From NCBI RefSeq assembly GCF_005502275.1, contig NZ_SWLZ01000030.1:1-51011 (forward strand): a stretch of DNA of 51,011 bases, written 5' to 3'. Under the pieces are notes generated by a model. It was given only the letters and a program-made list of their open reading frames with translations, ran no database searches and was not told where the DNA came from. The position numbers were made by a program, and so were the translations under genes. The DNA is from Robertmurraya siralis. Lineage in GTDB: Bacteria > Bacillota > Bacilli > Bacillales > Cytobacillaceae. Position 1 is the first letter of the stretch; each line of letters opens with the position of its first letter. This document shows positions 17,821-26,044 of this stretch, in pieces.

Positions 17821-18966
17821 TTGGAAAAGAAGTTTGAAACGATCCTATTGCATCCAAATCGAGAGGATAAGAAACCGATAAAGAGTAAAGTAACCCCTAT
17901 TTATCAAACTTCTGCCTTTGTGTTTACTGATTTGGAGGAGCTTGAAGATTATTATCAAGGGAAAGGAAATTACTTGTATTCACGTACAGGTAATCCAAAT
18001 CCAGATGAACTAGGAGCAGCGGTGGCTGCAATTGAAGGTGCTCCAGCTGGCATTGCCACATCATCCGGGTTATCAGCGATTTTAGCAGGGGTTCTTGCTG
18101 TTGTGAAAAGTGGGGAACATATTGTTGCTGCAGATGATTTATATGGAGGAAGCTTCTTTTTGTTAAAAGAAGAGCTTCAAAACCTTGGGATCGAAACAAC
18201 ATTTGTTTCCTTTTCAGATTATCAAGAAGTTGAGAGAGCCATTCAACCAAATACAAAGCTTTTATATACAGAGTCTATTACCAATCCATTGTTGAGAGTA
18301 GAAGATTTGCATCAAGTGGTGACGCTTGCAAAAAAACATAACTTACAAACACTTGTAGATAATACTTTTGCGACCCCTTTTCACAGCAATCCTTATACTA
18401 TCGGGATCGATTTAGTTGTTCATAGTGCAACCAAATACATCGGCGGTCATAGTGATGTGACTGCAGGAGTGTTAGTAGGAAGAGAGGATTTAATTGCCAA
18501 GGCAAGAGCCAAGGTTGTGAATCTCGGCGCTAATGTCAGTCCTTTTGAAGCATGGTTGACAAGCCGCGGCCTCAAAACATTGGCGCTGAGGATGAAATGC
18601 CAATCAGAAAATGCAAAACAATTGGCCAAGGCGTTGCTCGATAATCAAAATATTGAAAAGGTCTATTACCCGTTTGAACAAACCAACGATGGCTTTGGTG
18701 CTATTGTCACAATAAAGTTGGGGGAAAAGGTAGATGTGGATACTTTTTTCAAATCGTTAGCATGGATAAAAATTGCCCCAACTCTAGCGGGAGTTGAAAC
18801 GACGGTCTCTCATCCATTAAAGACGTCTCATCGAGCTTTGCCACCTGAACGAAGCGAAGCTCTAGGAATTACAATGGAGTTAGTGAGAATATCCGTTGGC
18901 ATCGAGCATCCGGCTGATATTATTAACGTTTTCACAGAAGCTCTAAATAATGCGCTGAATGAATAA
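17821..18966 (+). CDS. PLP-dependent trans-sulfuration enzyme (cystathionine gamma-synthase/lyase family)
   Basis: 381 residues from a TTG preceded by AAAGGAGAAGGTG; an ATG 39 bases earlier has no such site. The Cys/Met metabolism PLP enzyme fold is shown by YSRTGNPNPDELGAAVAAIE (phosphate-binding region), TESITNPLLRVEDL, VDNTFATP (Asp contacting PLP) and the PLP lysine in HSATKYIGGHSDVTAG. The C-terminal substrate-site region reads ETTVSHPLKTSHRALPP. The motifs do not let me separate cystathionine gamma-lyase (MccB-like), beta-lyase (MetC-like) or gamma-synthase (MetI-like). Single gene. Confidence 0.9.
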   Translation: MEKKFETILLHPNREDKKPIKSKVTPIYQTSAFVFTDLEELEDYYQGKGNYLYSRTGNPNPDELGAAVAAIEGAPAGIATSSGLSAILAGVLAVVKSGEHIVAADDLYGGSFFLLKEELQNLGIETTFVSFSDYQEVERAIQPNTKLLYTESITNPLLRVEDLHQVVTLAKKHNLQTLVDNTFATPFHSNPYTIGIDLVVHSATKYIGGHSDVTAGVLVGREDLIAKARAKVVNLGANVSPFEAWLTSRGLKTLALRMKCQSENAKQLAKALLDNQNIEKVYYPFEQTNDGFGAIVTIKLGEKVDVDTFFKSLAWIKIAPTLAGVETTVSHPLKTSHRALPPERSEALGITMELVRISVGIEHPADIINVFTEALNNALNE

Positions 18967-19167
18967 GATATCTTTGTTCTTCCAAATAGGATAGAGCAAG
19001 CCTTCGAAGGGTTACACTGCCAACAAAATCAGCAATTTGATTGCTTTTCGACCGCTCGTCGATCACGGTTGTTTTCCATCGTAATTCCTCCTATAGAAAA
19101 TAGCATCACCATCACACTATTTATGGAGGACAATTGTATTATTTTGTTTAAAACAACGAAATAATGA

Positions 19168-19197
19168 TTGACGAATGTTTTAGTGATCGATTATAGT
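19168..19197 (+). promoter_or_regulatory. Predicted promoter of the terC transcript
   Basis: TTGACG, 18 bases, TATAGT, placing the transcript start just upstream of the manganese riboswitch. Confidence 0.55.
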
Positions 19198-19221
19198 AAA
19201 TATATAATCAAATATCGTTCT

Positions 19222-19339
19222 CCTAAAGGGGAGTAGCTTTAACAACAAAGTCGTCATTTCGGAGATATTTGTCTCTCGGCTTTGTTGGCGACTGGTTTGT
19301 CATAATCGTTAAAACCGACAGTTAGCAAGACCTTTACCA
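19222..19339 (+). promoter_or_regulatory. yybP-ykoY manganese riboswitch
   Basis: Conserved blocks in order: AAAGGGGAGTAGC, a variable hairpin (ACAAAGTCG...CGGCTTTGT), TGGTTTGTCATAATCGT, and CCGACAGTTAGCAAGACCTT. These match the yybP-ykoY aptamer, which binds Mn2+ with its two three-way-junction loops. The P1 strand TAAAGG pairs with CCTTTA, which is also the 5' arm of the following terminator; Mn2+ binding should therefore prevent termination and turn terC on. Confidence 0.93.
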
Positions 19340-19357
19340 CTGGTAAAGGTCTTTTTG
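19327..19357 (+). terminator. Riboswitch terminator
   Basis: AGACCTTTACCA and TGGTAAAGGTCT form a 12-bp stem followed by TTTTT. The 5' arm overlaps the 3' strand of riboswitch P1. Confidence 0.88.
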
Positions 19358-19366
19358 TTTGTTTTT

Positions 19367-19398
19367 AGGCCTTTACCGATATCGGTAAAGGCCTTTTC
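19367..19398 (+). terminator. Second perfect palindrome after the riboswitch
   Basis: AGGCCTTTACCGAT and its exact reverse complement abut (28-bp palindrome), then TTTT. Its core CCTTTACC/GGTAAAGG repeats the core of the first terminator 40 bases upstream, so it may be a duplicated terminator or compete for the same pairing. Confidence 0.6.
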
Positions 19399-19493
19399 TA
19401 TTTAGTGAGAATAAGGAAGGTGAAGGCAATGTGATTTAAGCGATTTTTGGAAAAGATAAAAAGATAATGATACGAACTAGGAGGAGAATTAAC

Positions 19494-20276
19494 ATGGATA
19501 TTTCAATTTTATTAGAATATGGTTGGGTGTTGCTTTTGCTTATTGCTTTAGAAGGCCTGTTAGCTGCAGATAATGCACTTGTGCTGGCGATAATGGTAAA
19601 GCATCTCCCAGAAGATGAAAGAAGAAAGGCTTTATTTTATGGGTTGGCGGGTGCGTTTGTTTTTCGTTTTGTTTCTTTGTTTGTCATTTCCTTTCTTGTT
19701 GATGTTTGGCAAGTTCAGGCTATCGGTGCCCTCTACCTATTATTCATCTCGATCAATCACATCGTACGAAAGTTTGTGAAGAAAAATTATGAAGAAGAGA
19801 AAGAGGAAAAACAGCCCAAAAAGCAGTCTGGATTTTGGATGACAGTTTTCAAAGTAGAGCTTGCGGATATTGCTTTTGCGATTGATTCTATTTTGGCAGC
19901 AGTTGCTTTGGCAATGACGCTGCCAAACACAAACCTTCCTCACATTGGCGGAATGGATGGAGGAAAATTTTTAGTTATTTTTGCCGGAGGTTTAATCGGA
20001 GTCATCATTATGAGATACGCAGCAAATTTATTTGTGAAGCTCCTTCATGCAAGACCAGGTCTTGAGTTGGCTGCATTTGCCATTGTCGGCTGGGTTGGGG
20101 TAAAACTGGTTGTATTAACATTAGCGCATCCAGATATTGCAGTCATCCCATATGAGTTCGCTCACTCGACATTATGGAAGCTGATCTTCTATACTGTTTT
20201 AATTGGAATTGCGGCAGCAGGATGGTTTTTATCTAAAGATCATGAAGATGTCGAGAAGCAAACAACTAGAGTGTAA
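19494..20276 (+). CDS. TerC family membrane protein (YkoY-like)
   Basis: 260 residues with about seven to eight membrane segments. Family signatures are EGLLAADNALVLAIMV at about 20-35 and ELADIAFAIDSILAAVALA at about 123-141; the Asp residues in both lie in membrane helices and bind metal. TerC proteins move Mn2+ out of the cytosol or supply metal to secreted enzymes. Preceded by a Mn2+ riboswitch, which supports a manganese role. ATG chosen for the AGGAGGAG site 7 bases upstream. Confidence 0.93.
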   Translation: MDISILLEYGWVLLLLIALEGLLAADNALVLAIMVKHLPEDERRKALFYGLAGAFVFRFVSLFVISFLVDVWQVQAIGALYLLFISINHIVRKFVKKNYEEEKEEKQPKKQSGFWMTVFKVELADIAFAIDSILAAVALAMTLPNTNLPHIGGMDGGKFLVIFAGGLIGVIIMRYAANLFVKLLHARPGLELAAFAIVGWVGVKLVVLTLAHPDIAVIPYEFAHSTLWKLIFYTVLIGIAAAGWFLSKDHEDVEKQTTRV

Positions 20277-20465
20277 ATATCCTTTAAGCAATGTAACATA
20301 ACAACCCCTTGAAGGTCAGGGTACAGTAATAAGAGAGTGCCGGAGTTTAAAGATTGAACGCAAGCCGTCGATCAGCTTAATGAAGAGGCTATTTAAGTAG
20401 AAGGTGAAAAAGCTCATTCTGCTTTGATTCATATAGGCTAATCAATTTGGTAGATGACTTTCTAA

Positions 20466-20574
20466 GGTGTTGAATTCTTTATTCTTGCTATACTTATTAG
20501 TTTAAATGCATTTTTTGCAGGTACTGAAATGGAGCTAGATTCTTTAAGTGATGGACAGCTCTGTTATATTCCGG
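20466..20574 (+). pseudogene. Remnant of a CNNM/CorC (hemolysin-like) transporter gene
   Basis: The frame reads GVEFFILAILISLNAFFAGT followed by EMELDSLSDGQLCYIP, resembling the first membrane helix of CNNM/HlyC-CorC proteins (typically LLILLNAFFAASEIALVSL). No in-frame start or continuation exists. The rest of the 490-base gap holds short debris, for example a frame with HLFVVEDVNERCKQGYRIER at about 20600-20660, and no intact gene. These transporters export Mg2+/Mn2+, so the position after terC may be meaningful. Confidence 0.5.
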
Positions 20575-20705
20575 ACCGTGGAGAAAGCCAGAAAACCATC
20601 TTTTTGTAGTCGAGGATGTTAACGAGCGGTGCAAGCAAGGTTATCGTATTGAAAGGAGAAAAGCAGGAATAAATTGAAAAATTTCTGCTTTTTTCTTTGT
20701 TTTAA

Positions 20706-20734
20706 TTGACCGGTGGTTAAATATATTTTAAACT
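20706..20734 (+). promoter_or_regulatory. Promoter with overlapping TetR operator, site 1
   Basis: TTGACCGGTGGTTAAAT overlaps the -35 box (TTGACC, 17 bases, TAAACT). The site recurs inverted before the next gene (21351-21367), 15 of 17 positions identical; its core TTRACCNNTGGTYAA is palindromic as expected for a TetR dimer. Confidence 0.6.
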
Positions 20735-20766
20735 GTAATTATTAAAAGATTAGTTAGGAGGGCAAT

Positions 20767-21336
20767 ATGACACCGAGAAGGACTGTACAACAAGAATTGA
20801 CAAAAGAAATGATTATGGATGCAGCAAGAGATCTCTTTTCTGAAAAAGGCTACCAGCATGTATCAATGCGACAAATTGCGAAGGAATTAGGGTACAGTCA
20901 TGGAGCGCTTTATTATCATTTTAAAAATAAGGCAGAGCTTTTTTATGCGCTAGTAGAAAATCATTTTTCCATGTTAAATACAGTATTAGATCAGATCATG
21001 AAAAAAGAGATGGAACCTGGTGAGAAATTAAAGGAGATTTTTATTGGCTTTATCAAATTTGGGCTAACTTATCAAAGCCATTATGAAATAATGTTTCTAA
21101 TCAAAGATGAAGAGGTAAGAAACTTTATTAATGAGGAACCGAACCATACGTATGAAAAATTTGCGAAAAGTGTTTATTCTTTATGTGGAAAGAATGTTTC
21201 AATCCAAGATGTATGGTTCATTTTTCTTTCATTACACGGCTTTGTGACGCACTATTGCCGTCATGTTGTCGGATTTGAAGAGGTGAAGGGCTTGGCCGAG
21301 GCTCATGCAAATTTTCTGTTAAGAGCCATTCACTAA
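20767..21336 (+). CDS. TetR/AcrR family transcriptional regulator
   Basis: 189 residues. HTH at about 13-55: IMDAARDLFSEKGYQHVSMR, QIAKELGYSHGALYYHFKNK. The C-terminal ligand domain is of ordinary TetR length. RBS TTAGGAGG. It is followed 48 bases later by an epimerase-like gene; both genes are preceded by the same 17-bp site, so self-repression and control of the epimerase are likely. The inducer is unknown. Confidence 0.9.
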   Translation: MTPRRTVQQELTKEMIMDAARDLFSEKGYQHVSMRQIAKELGYSHGALYYHFKNKAELFYALVENHFSMLNTVLDQIMKKEMEPGEKLKEIFIGFIKFGLTYQSHYEIMFLIKDEEVRNFINEEPNHTYEKFAKSVYSLCGKNVSIQDVWFIFLSLHGFVTHYCRHVVGFEEVKGLAEAHANFLLRAIH

Positions 21337-21350
21337 TTTTTTTTAAATGT

Positions 21351-21367
21351 ATTTAACCAGTGGTCAA
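21351..21367 (+). promoter_or_regulatory. TetR operator, site 2
   Basis: ATTTAACCAGTGGTCAA, the inverted counterpart of the site before tetR. It lies 18 bases before the epimerase-like start codon. Confidence 0.6.
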
Positions 21368-21384
21368 TAAAGGGAGGAAGAAGA

Positions 21385-22317
21385 ATGAAAAAGGCACTTG
21401 TTTTAGGAGCATCAGGTGGAATGGGATTTTCGATTGTTAACGAATTAATAGCACGGGGAGTAGAGGTCACTGCATTTGCGAGAACAAAAAGTAAACTTGA
21501 ATCCCTTTTTGGTGACGTTCCAAATTTGCATTTTTTTGCAGGCGACATTTTTGAGGTAGAAGATATCAAGAGGGCAGCGAAGGATGTGGATGTCATTTTT
21601 CAATCGGCTAATATTCCATATCCTGAATGGGAAGAAAAGCTGGAGCTATTTATGAAAAATATTATTCTGGCTGCTAAAGATTGTGGGGCAAAGCTTGCTT
21701 GCGTAGATAATATATATGCATATGGGCGCAGTGCTGGAGAAAAGGTAAATGAAAATTTCCCGAAAAATCCCCATACGCAAAAAGGACGAGTGCGCTTAAA
21801 TGTGGAAAATTTAATTAAACAATCAGAAGTGGATGCCCTAATTGCTCACTTTCCCGATTTTTATGGCCCTAACGCACAAAATACGCTGTTGCATTATACA
21901 CTTGATAGTGTTGTAAAAGGAAAAAGAGCCCTCTATGTCGGTGATCAAAATATTAGAAGGGAATTTATTTTTACCCCTGACGGCGCCAAAGCAATTGTGA
22001 ATTTAGCTTTCGATGAGAGAAGCTATGGTCAAAATTGGAATATTCCAGCCTACGGAACGATATCTGGAAAGAAAATCATTGCGATTTTGCGGGAATTAAC
22101 TGGCTATGAAAAAGGTGTTTCCACAGTTTCAAAAAATATGATTAAATTCCTTGGCCTCTTTAATCGATTCATGCGAGAAGTAGTGGAAATGTTTTACTTA
22201 AATGAAGAACCAGTTGTGCTTGACGGCTCTAAATATGAACAAATGTTTGATGAAGTTCCGCGCACGTCCTACCAAGAAGGACTAAGGCGGACAATTGAAT
22301 ACATGAGAAAGCAATAG
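21385..22317 (+). CDS. NAD-dependent epimerase/dehydratase family protein
   Basis: 310 residues of the atypical short-chain dehydrogenase (NmrA/epimerase) type. NAD(P)-binding motif VLGASGGMGFSIVNELIARG at about 6-25, D55-like acidic GDIFEVEDI, and DNIYAYGRS with Tyr in the usual active-site area. Extended C-terminal substrate domain. RBS GGGAGGAAG. Transcribed with tetR or from its own operator-controlled start. The substrate is unknown. Confidence 0.87.
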   Translation: MKKALVLGASGGMGFSIVNELIARGVEVTAFARTKSKLESLFGDVPNLHFFAGDIFEVEDIKRAAKDVDVIFQSANIPYPEWEEKLELFMKNIILAAKDCGAKLACVDNIYAYGRSAGEKVNENFPKNPHTQKGRVRLNVENLIKQSEVDALIAHFPDFYGPNAQNTLLHYTLDSVVKGKRALYVGDQNIRREFIFTPDGAKAIVNLAFDERSYGQNWNIPAYGTISGKKIIAILRELTGYEKGVSTVSKNMIKFLGLFNRFMREVVEMFYLNEEPVVLDGSKYEQMFDEVPRTSYQEGLRRTIEYMRKQ

Positions 22318-22441
22318 AACGGTGCAACTCCTCTTTTTATTAGCGCATCACTACTATCATGGCTTGGTGGAGACAAAACTCGCGCAGTATGTTTTTTTAG
22401 AGGGGTCATAGGCACAAAGAAAGCTCAGTTCAGAGTAAGTT

Positions 22442-23335
22442 TGTCCCAATAAAGGGTTCATTTGGACAGAGATCGTCAAAACGAAGGAAAGTGTGTCCTC
22501 ATAAGGGGTTCATGGGGACAGAGAACAGCCAAAAAAGGCAAATGGTGTCCTCATAGAAGGTTCATGAGGACAAAGAACAGTTAAAACAAAGGAAAGTGTG
22601 TCCTCATAAGGGGTTCATGAGGACAAAGAACAGCCAAAAAAGGCAAATGGTGTCCACATAAGGAGTTCATGGGGACAGAGAACAGCTAAACAAAGCAAAT
22701 GATGTCCACATAAAGGGCTCATGAGGACAGAGAAAGCCCAAAAAGAGCAAAGTGTGTCCACATAAAGGGCTCATGAGGACAGAGAACAGCTAAAAAGGCA
22801 AATGGTGTCCACATAAAGGGTTCATGAGGACAAAGAACAGCCAAAAAAGGCAAAGTGTGTCCTCATAGAAGGCTCATGAGGACAGAGAACAGTCAAACAA
22901 AGCAAATGGTGTCCTCATAGAAGGCTCATGAGGACAGAGAAAGCCCAAAAAGAGCAAATGGTGTCCACATAAGGAGTTCATGGGGGCAGAGAACAGTCAA
23001 AAAAGGCAAATGGTGTCCACATAAGGAGTTCATGGGGACAGAGAACAGCTAAACAAAGCAAATGATGTCCACATAAAGGGTTCATGAGGACAAAGAAAGC
23101 CCAAAAAGAGCAAATGGTGTCCACATAAAGCGCTCATGGGGACAAAGAACAGCCAAAAAAGGCAAATGGTGTCCCCATAAAGGGTTCATGAGGACAAAGA
23201 ACAGCCAACCAAAGCAAATGGTGTCCACATAAAGGGTTCATGAGGACAAAGAACAGCCAAAAAAGGCAAAGTGTGTCCTCATAAAGGGCTCATGAGGACA
23301 AAGCATAGCGAAAACAAAGCCAAGCATGTCCTCAT
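22442..23335. repeat. Tandem array of 52-bp hairpin units, 17 copies plus a partial
   Basis: Each unit begins TGTCC(T/A)CAT, continues AAGGGGTTC or AAAGGGCTC, then ATGAGGACA (inverted repeat of the beginning), then a linker such as GAACAGCCAAAAAAGGCAAA. Starts of TGTCC are at 22442, 22494, 22546, 22599, 22651, 22703, 22755, 22806, 22858, 22910, 22962, 23014, 23066, 23118, 23170, 23222, 23274 and 23327: spacing is 52 with rare 51 or 53. Substitutions often change both stem arms together less than perfectly (CCTCAT or CCACAT with ATGAGG or ATGGGG). It has no reading frame, and fills the gap between epimerase and natK. Confidence 0.95.
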
Positions 23336-23389
23336 AGACCACTCCAAGTGGAGCAATCCGAGACGACAAATACAGCCTTCTGAAATAAG

Positions 23390-23433
23390 AACAGTGGCTC
23401 CCATGCCAAATACATGAGAGCCACTGTTTTTTT
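23390..23433 (+). terminator. Strong terminator after the hairpin array
   Basis: AACAGTGGCTCCCATG and CATGAGAGCCACTGTT form a long stem followed by seven T on the plus strand. It would end any transcript crossing the array and also lies at the end of the convergent natK gene. Confidence 0.85.
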
Positions 23434-24391
23434 ATCGAATCGCGGGGATTTTAATTTTTACGTGAAATTCTTCATTCTTATGGGTAAAATCGAGAAAGCC
23501 TTGATGGTCTTGAACAATGTTTTGGATGAGCTTTGTGCCGAGTCCCTCATGGCCATCTCCTTTTGTCGTATGCCCATAAGAATCATAGAGCTGATCGAGG
23601 ATGGAGACAGGAATTGGCAAGCTATTATTTTTGCAAATTAAAAGGAATAGACCGCTTTTTTTGTAAAACTGCAGTGTTATATTGGCTTGCTTTCCGCGTG
23701 CTGTTTGCCATTCTTCACTGGCCTCAATGCTATTTGCTAAAAGATTTCCCACTAATGTGACAATCTCCTTGTCGGCAAGGGGAAGGGAAGATAGCGGAAC
23801 TTCAAGGTCATAAACAACCTCAATATTGGCAGATTTTGCTCTTTGATACATTTGATGAAGAATCCCTGCGACGCTGCCCTGTTCGCCTTTAATAGAAAGA
23901 TTTGTTTCTTCATATCCATCTACTAAGTTTGTTAAATAAACTCTCGCCTCGTTATTTTGCTCTTTCTCCAGCAAATAATGGAGGGCAGAAATATGTTTTA
24001 GAAAGTCATGACGTTCGCTTCTAACGATGCGAAAGGTCTCGTTTAATTGGTGCCGATATTCTTCAAATCCAGCAATTTCTTTTTTCATGAAAAAGAATAT
24101 ATGCGACAGCTTAAGACGAATATATTCGATGATTATACAGCTGAGCAGTAAGATCATATGTACCCAAATGGAGGCTTCTTGTAGTTGCAATAAAAAAAGC
24201 ACGATTTGGATGATTAGTAAAAGGCCATTCACCGTGTTGTCGAGAGAGAAGATACGGATGATCATTTTCTTCTGTAATATGAAGGTAAATAGGGCTGCGA
24301 TGATGAATGCAGGGATGAGTGCTCCCGATACAATGAAGAGATGAAGTACTCCAAACAAGAAGAGCATCCCCCAATAAAGCTTGATTTTCAA
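23432..24391 (-). CDS. natK: Sensor histidine kinase, NatK-like
   Basis: About 319 residues. The N-terminal third holds about four membrane segments; the cytoplasmic part has the phosphoacceptor His in RSERHDFLKHISALHYLLEK and an HATPase_c domain with NLLANSIEASEEW (N box) and HEGLGTKLIQNIVQDHQG (G box), as in GHKL/AgrC-CitA-type kinases. TTG chosen as start because GAGGTGAAAC precedes it; a GTG 9 bases earlier has no site. It forms an operon with a LytTR regulator and is divergent from natAB, as in the B. subtilis Na+ exporter system. Confidence 0.85.
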   Translation of the reverse strand: MKIKLYWGMLFLFGVLHLFIVSGALIPAFIIAALFTFILQKKMIIRIFSLDNTVNGLLLIIQIVLFLLQLQEASIWVHMILLLSCIIIEYIRLKLSHIFFFMKKEIAGFEEYRHQLNETFRIVRSERHDFLKHISALHYLLEKEQNNEARVYLTNLVDGYEETNLSIKGEQGSVAGILHQMYQRAKSANIEVVYDLEVPLSSLPLADKEIVTLVGNLLANSIEASEEWQTARGKQANITLQFYKKSGLFLLICKNNSLPIPVSILDQLYDSYGHTTKGDGHEGLGTKLIQNIVQDHQGFLDFTHKNEEFHVKIKIPAIR

Positions 24392-24402
24392 CTGTTTCAC
24401 CT

Positions 24403-25101
24403 CTAAAAATAATTCTCTTGTAAAAAGTCAACCTTTTCCTTTGTGATCATAGCTTGTTCCTCTATTCCTTCGAAAGTTACAATATAGGAGTTTTTTGCAT
24501 ATAAGGAAAAGTTTTTAACGTAATGAATATTGATGATGAAAGAGCGATGTGAACGGATAAAGTCTCTTTCCCGTAATTCCCCTTCTAATTCATTTAAAGT
24601 TTGATACGTTTTAATTGGACCCGAATTTGTAAAAATTGTTGTTGAACGTCCAGAACGTTCGATAAAAACGATATCTTTCTTTTGAATGATATGGATGTCA
24701 TTTTTCCTCTTTATATAAAGCCTTCCAGCAATATCTGTTGATTTTGTCTTTTCTAATAAACGTTCAACTGAGTGGATGAGCCGTTCTTTCGAATAAGGCT
24801 TCATAATATAGTCATGGACATTTAATTCAAATGCATGAACAGCATAACCGCTGTTTCCCGTTACAAAAATAACGGCTATATTAAGCGCGTGTGAATGGAT
24901 AATATCTGCTAGCTCATAGCCTGAAAGACTGGGCATTTCAATATCAGCAATCAATAAGTCAATCGTTTCTTTTTTAATTTGTTCATAGGCCTCTTCAGCA
25001 GAAAGAGTGGCAAAAACAATTTCTATTCCTGATATTCCATCTATAATACCCTTTAATTTATCCAAATCAATTGGACGATCATCTACAAGACCAATTCTCA
25101 T
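24403..25101 (-). CDS. natR: LytTR response regulator, NatR-like
   Basis: 232 residues: receiver domain with DLLIADIEMPSLSGYELAD (phospho-Asp) and FVTGNSGYAVHAF, KPYS (conserved Lys), then a C-terminal LytTR DNA-binding domain with IERSGRSTTIFTNSGPIKTYQTL and FIRSHRSFIINIHYVKNF. In an operon with the kinase and divergent from natAB, which it should activate. RBS GAGGCGAAA. Confidence 0.88.
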   Translation of the reverse strand: MRIGLVDDRPIDLDKLKGIIDGISGIEIVFATLSAEEAYEQIKKETIDLLIADIEMPSLSGYELADIIHSHALNIAVIFVTGNSGYAVHAFELNVHDYIMKPYSKERLIHSVERLLEKTKSTDIAGRLYIKRKNDIHIIQKKDIVFIERSGRSTTIFTNSGPIKTYQTLNELEGELRERDFIRSHRSFIINIHYVKNFSLYAKNSYIVTFEGIEEQAMITKEKVDFLQENYF

Positions 25102-25190
25102 TTATTTCGCCTCGCTGCAATTTTCTTGAAATGACAATTTTCGAATACTTTTCTTTCCATTTTACCATCAAAAGATGAAAAAATGACCTA

Positions 25191-25221
25191 TTTACGACAT
25201 GAAATGGAATATTCACGACAT
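25191..25221 (+). promoter_or_regulatory. Candidate NatR binding site (direct repeat)
   Basis: TTTACGACAT (25191-25200) and TTCACGACAT (25212-25221) are direct repeats exactly 21 bases apart, two helical turns, as LytTR regulators need. They lie upstream of a TATGAT -10 box (25250-25255) that has no good -35 box, consistent with an activated natA promoter. Confidence 0.55.
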
Positions 25222-25291
25222 AAGTGAAGATTTCATTTCATTTTGTTTGTATGATAAACACAAGAAATGACACAAATGAGGTGGAAGAAAG

Positions 25292-26044
25292 ATGATAGAA
25301 ATTCAAAAAGTAACAAAGCAGTTTCAAGATAAAAAAGTTTTTTTTACAGCACTAAAACATGTTTCGTTTAAGGTGGAAGAAGGGGAAGTACTTGGGCTTC
25401 TCGGAGAGAATGGCGCAGGGAAAACAACGCTGCTAAGAACGATTGCCACATTGCTTACACCAACTGATGGTTCAGTCAAAGTGGCAGGATATGACACCAC
25501 CAAAAATCCGGAAGCAATCAAAAAGCGGATTGGTGTCCTTTTCGGAGGAGAAACAGGATTATATGATCGCTTGACAGCTCGAGAAAATTTAGAGTATTTT
25601 GCGACATTATACGGCTTAAGCAAGCATGAAACGAAGGTGCGCATTGATGAACTTTCGCGAATGTTTGGAATGCGAGATTACTTAAATCGTAAGGTTGGAG
25701 GATTTTCAAAGGGAATGCGGCAAAAGGTGGCGATTGCAAGAGCGTTGATTCATAATCCTGAGATAATTCTTTTTGATGAGCCGACGACAGGTTTGGATAT
25801 TACATCTTCAAATGTTTTTCGTCAGCTAGTCCATCAGCTTAAACAGGAAGGGAAAACAATCGTCTTTTCCAGCCATATTATGGAGGAAGTGTCATTGCTT
25901 TGTGACTCTGTTGCGATGATGCATAAAGGCGAGCTTGTCTATCATGGTGGTTTGCAGGAGCTTTATAAGGAAGAAGGAAGCACTGATTTGAATTATATTT
26001 TCATGAGCAAACTTGTAAGGGGGAATGAGCATTATGCTTCTTAA
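25292..26044 (+). CDS. natA: ABC transporter ATP-binding protein, NatA
   Basis: 250 residues. Walker A LGENGAGKTT, Q-loop region, signature GGFSKGMRQKVAIARAL, Walker B EIILFDEPTTGLD and H-loop VFSSH. In B. subtilis NatAB extrudes Na+ and responds to alcohols and protonophores; here the linked NatRK genes support the same assignment. RBS TGAGGTGG. The end overlaps natB by 11 bases. Confidence 0.9.
   Translation: MIEIQKVTKQFQDKKVFFTALKHVSFKVEEGEVLGLLGENGAGKTTLLRTIATLLTPTDGSVKVAGYDTTKNPEAIKKRIGVLFGGETGLYDRLTARENLEYFATLYGLSKHETKVRIDELSRMFGMRDYLNRKVGGFSKGMRQKVAIARALIHNPEIILFDEPTTGLDITSSNVFRQLVHQLKQEGKTIVFSSHIMEEVSLLCDSVAMMHKGELVYHGGLQELYKEEGSTDLNYIFMSKLVRGNEHYAS

Noticed and set aside
18932-19079. 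Short minus-strand gene with AGGAGG site (MENNRDRRAVEKQ...) that would continue after a frameshift
   Set aside because: Only 16 codons are open after the good ribosome site, and the frameshifted continuation lies antisense to the end of the trans-sulfuration gene, so its openness can be chance.
22442-23335. CRISPR array
   Set aside because: The entire 52-bp unit is repeated; there are no constant repeats separated by unique spacers and no cas genes.
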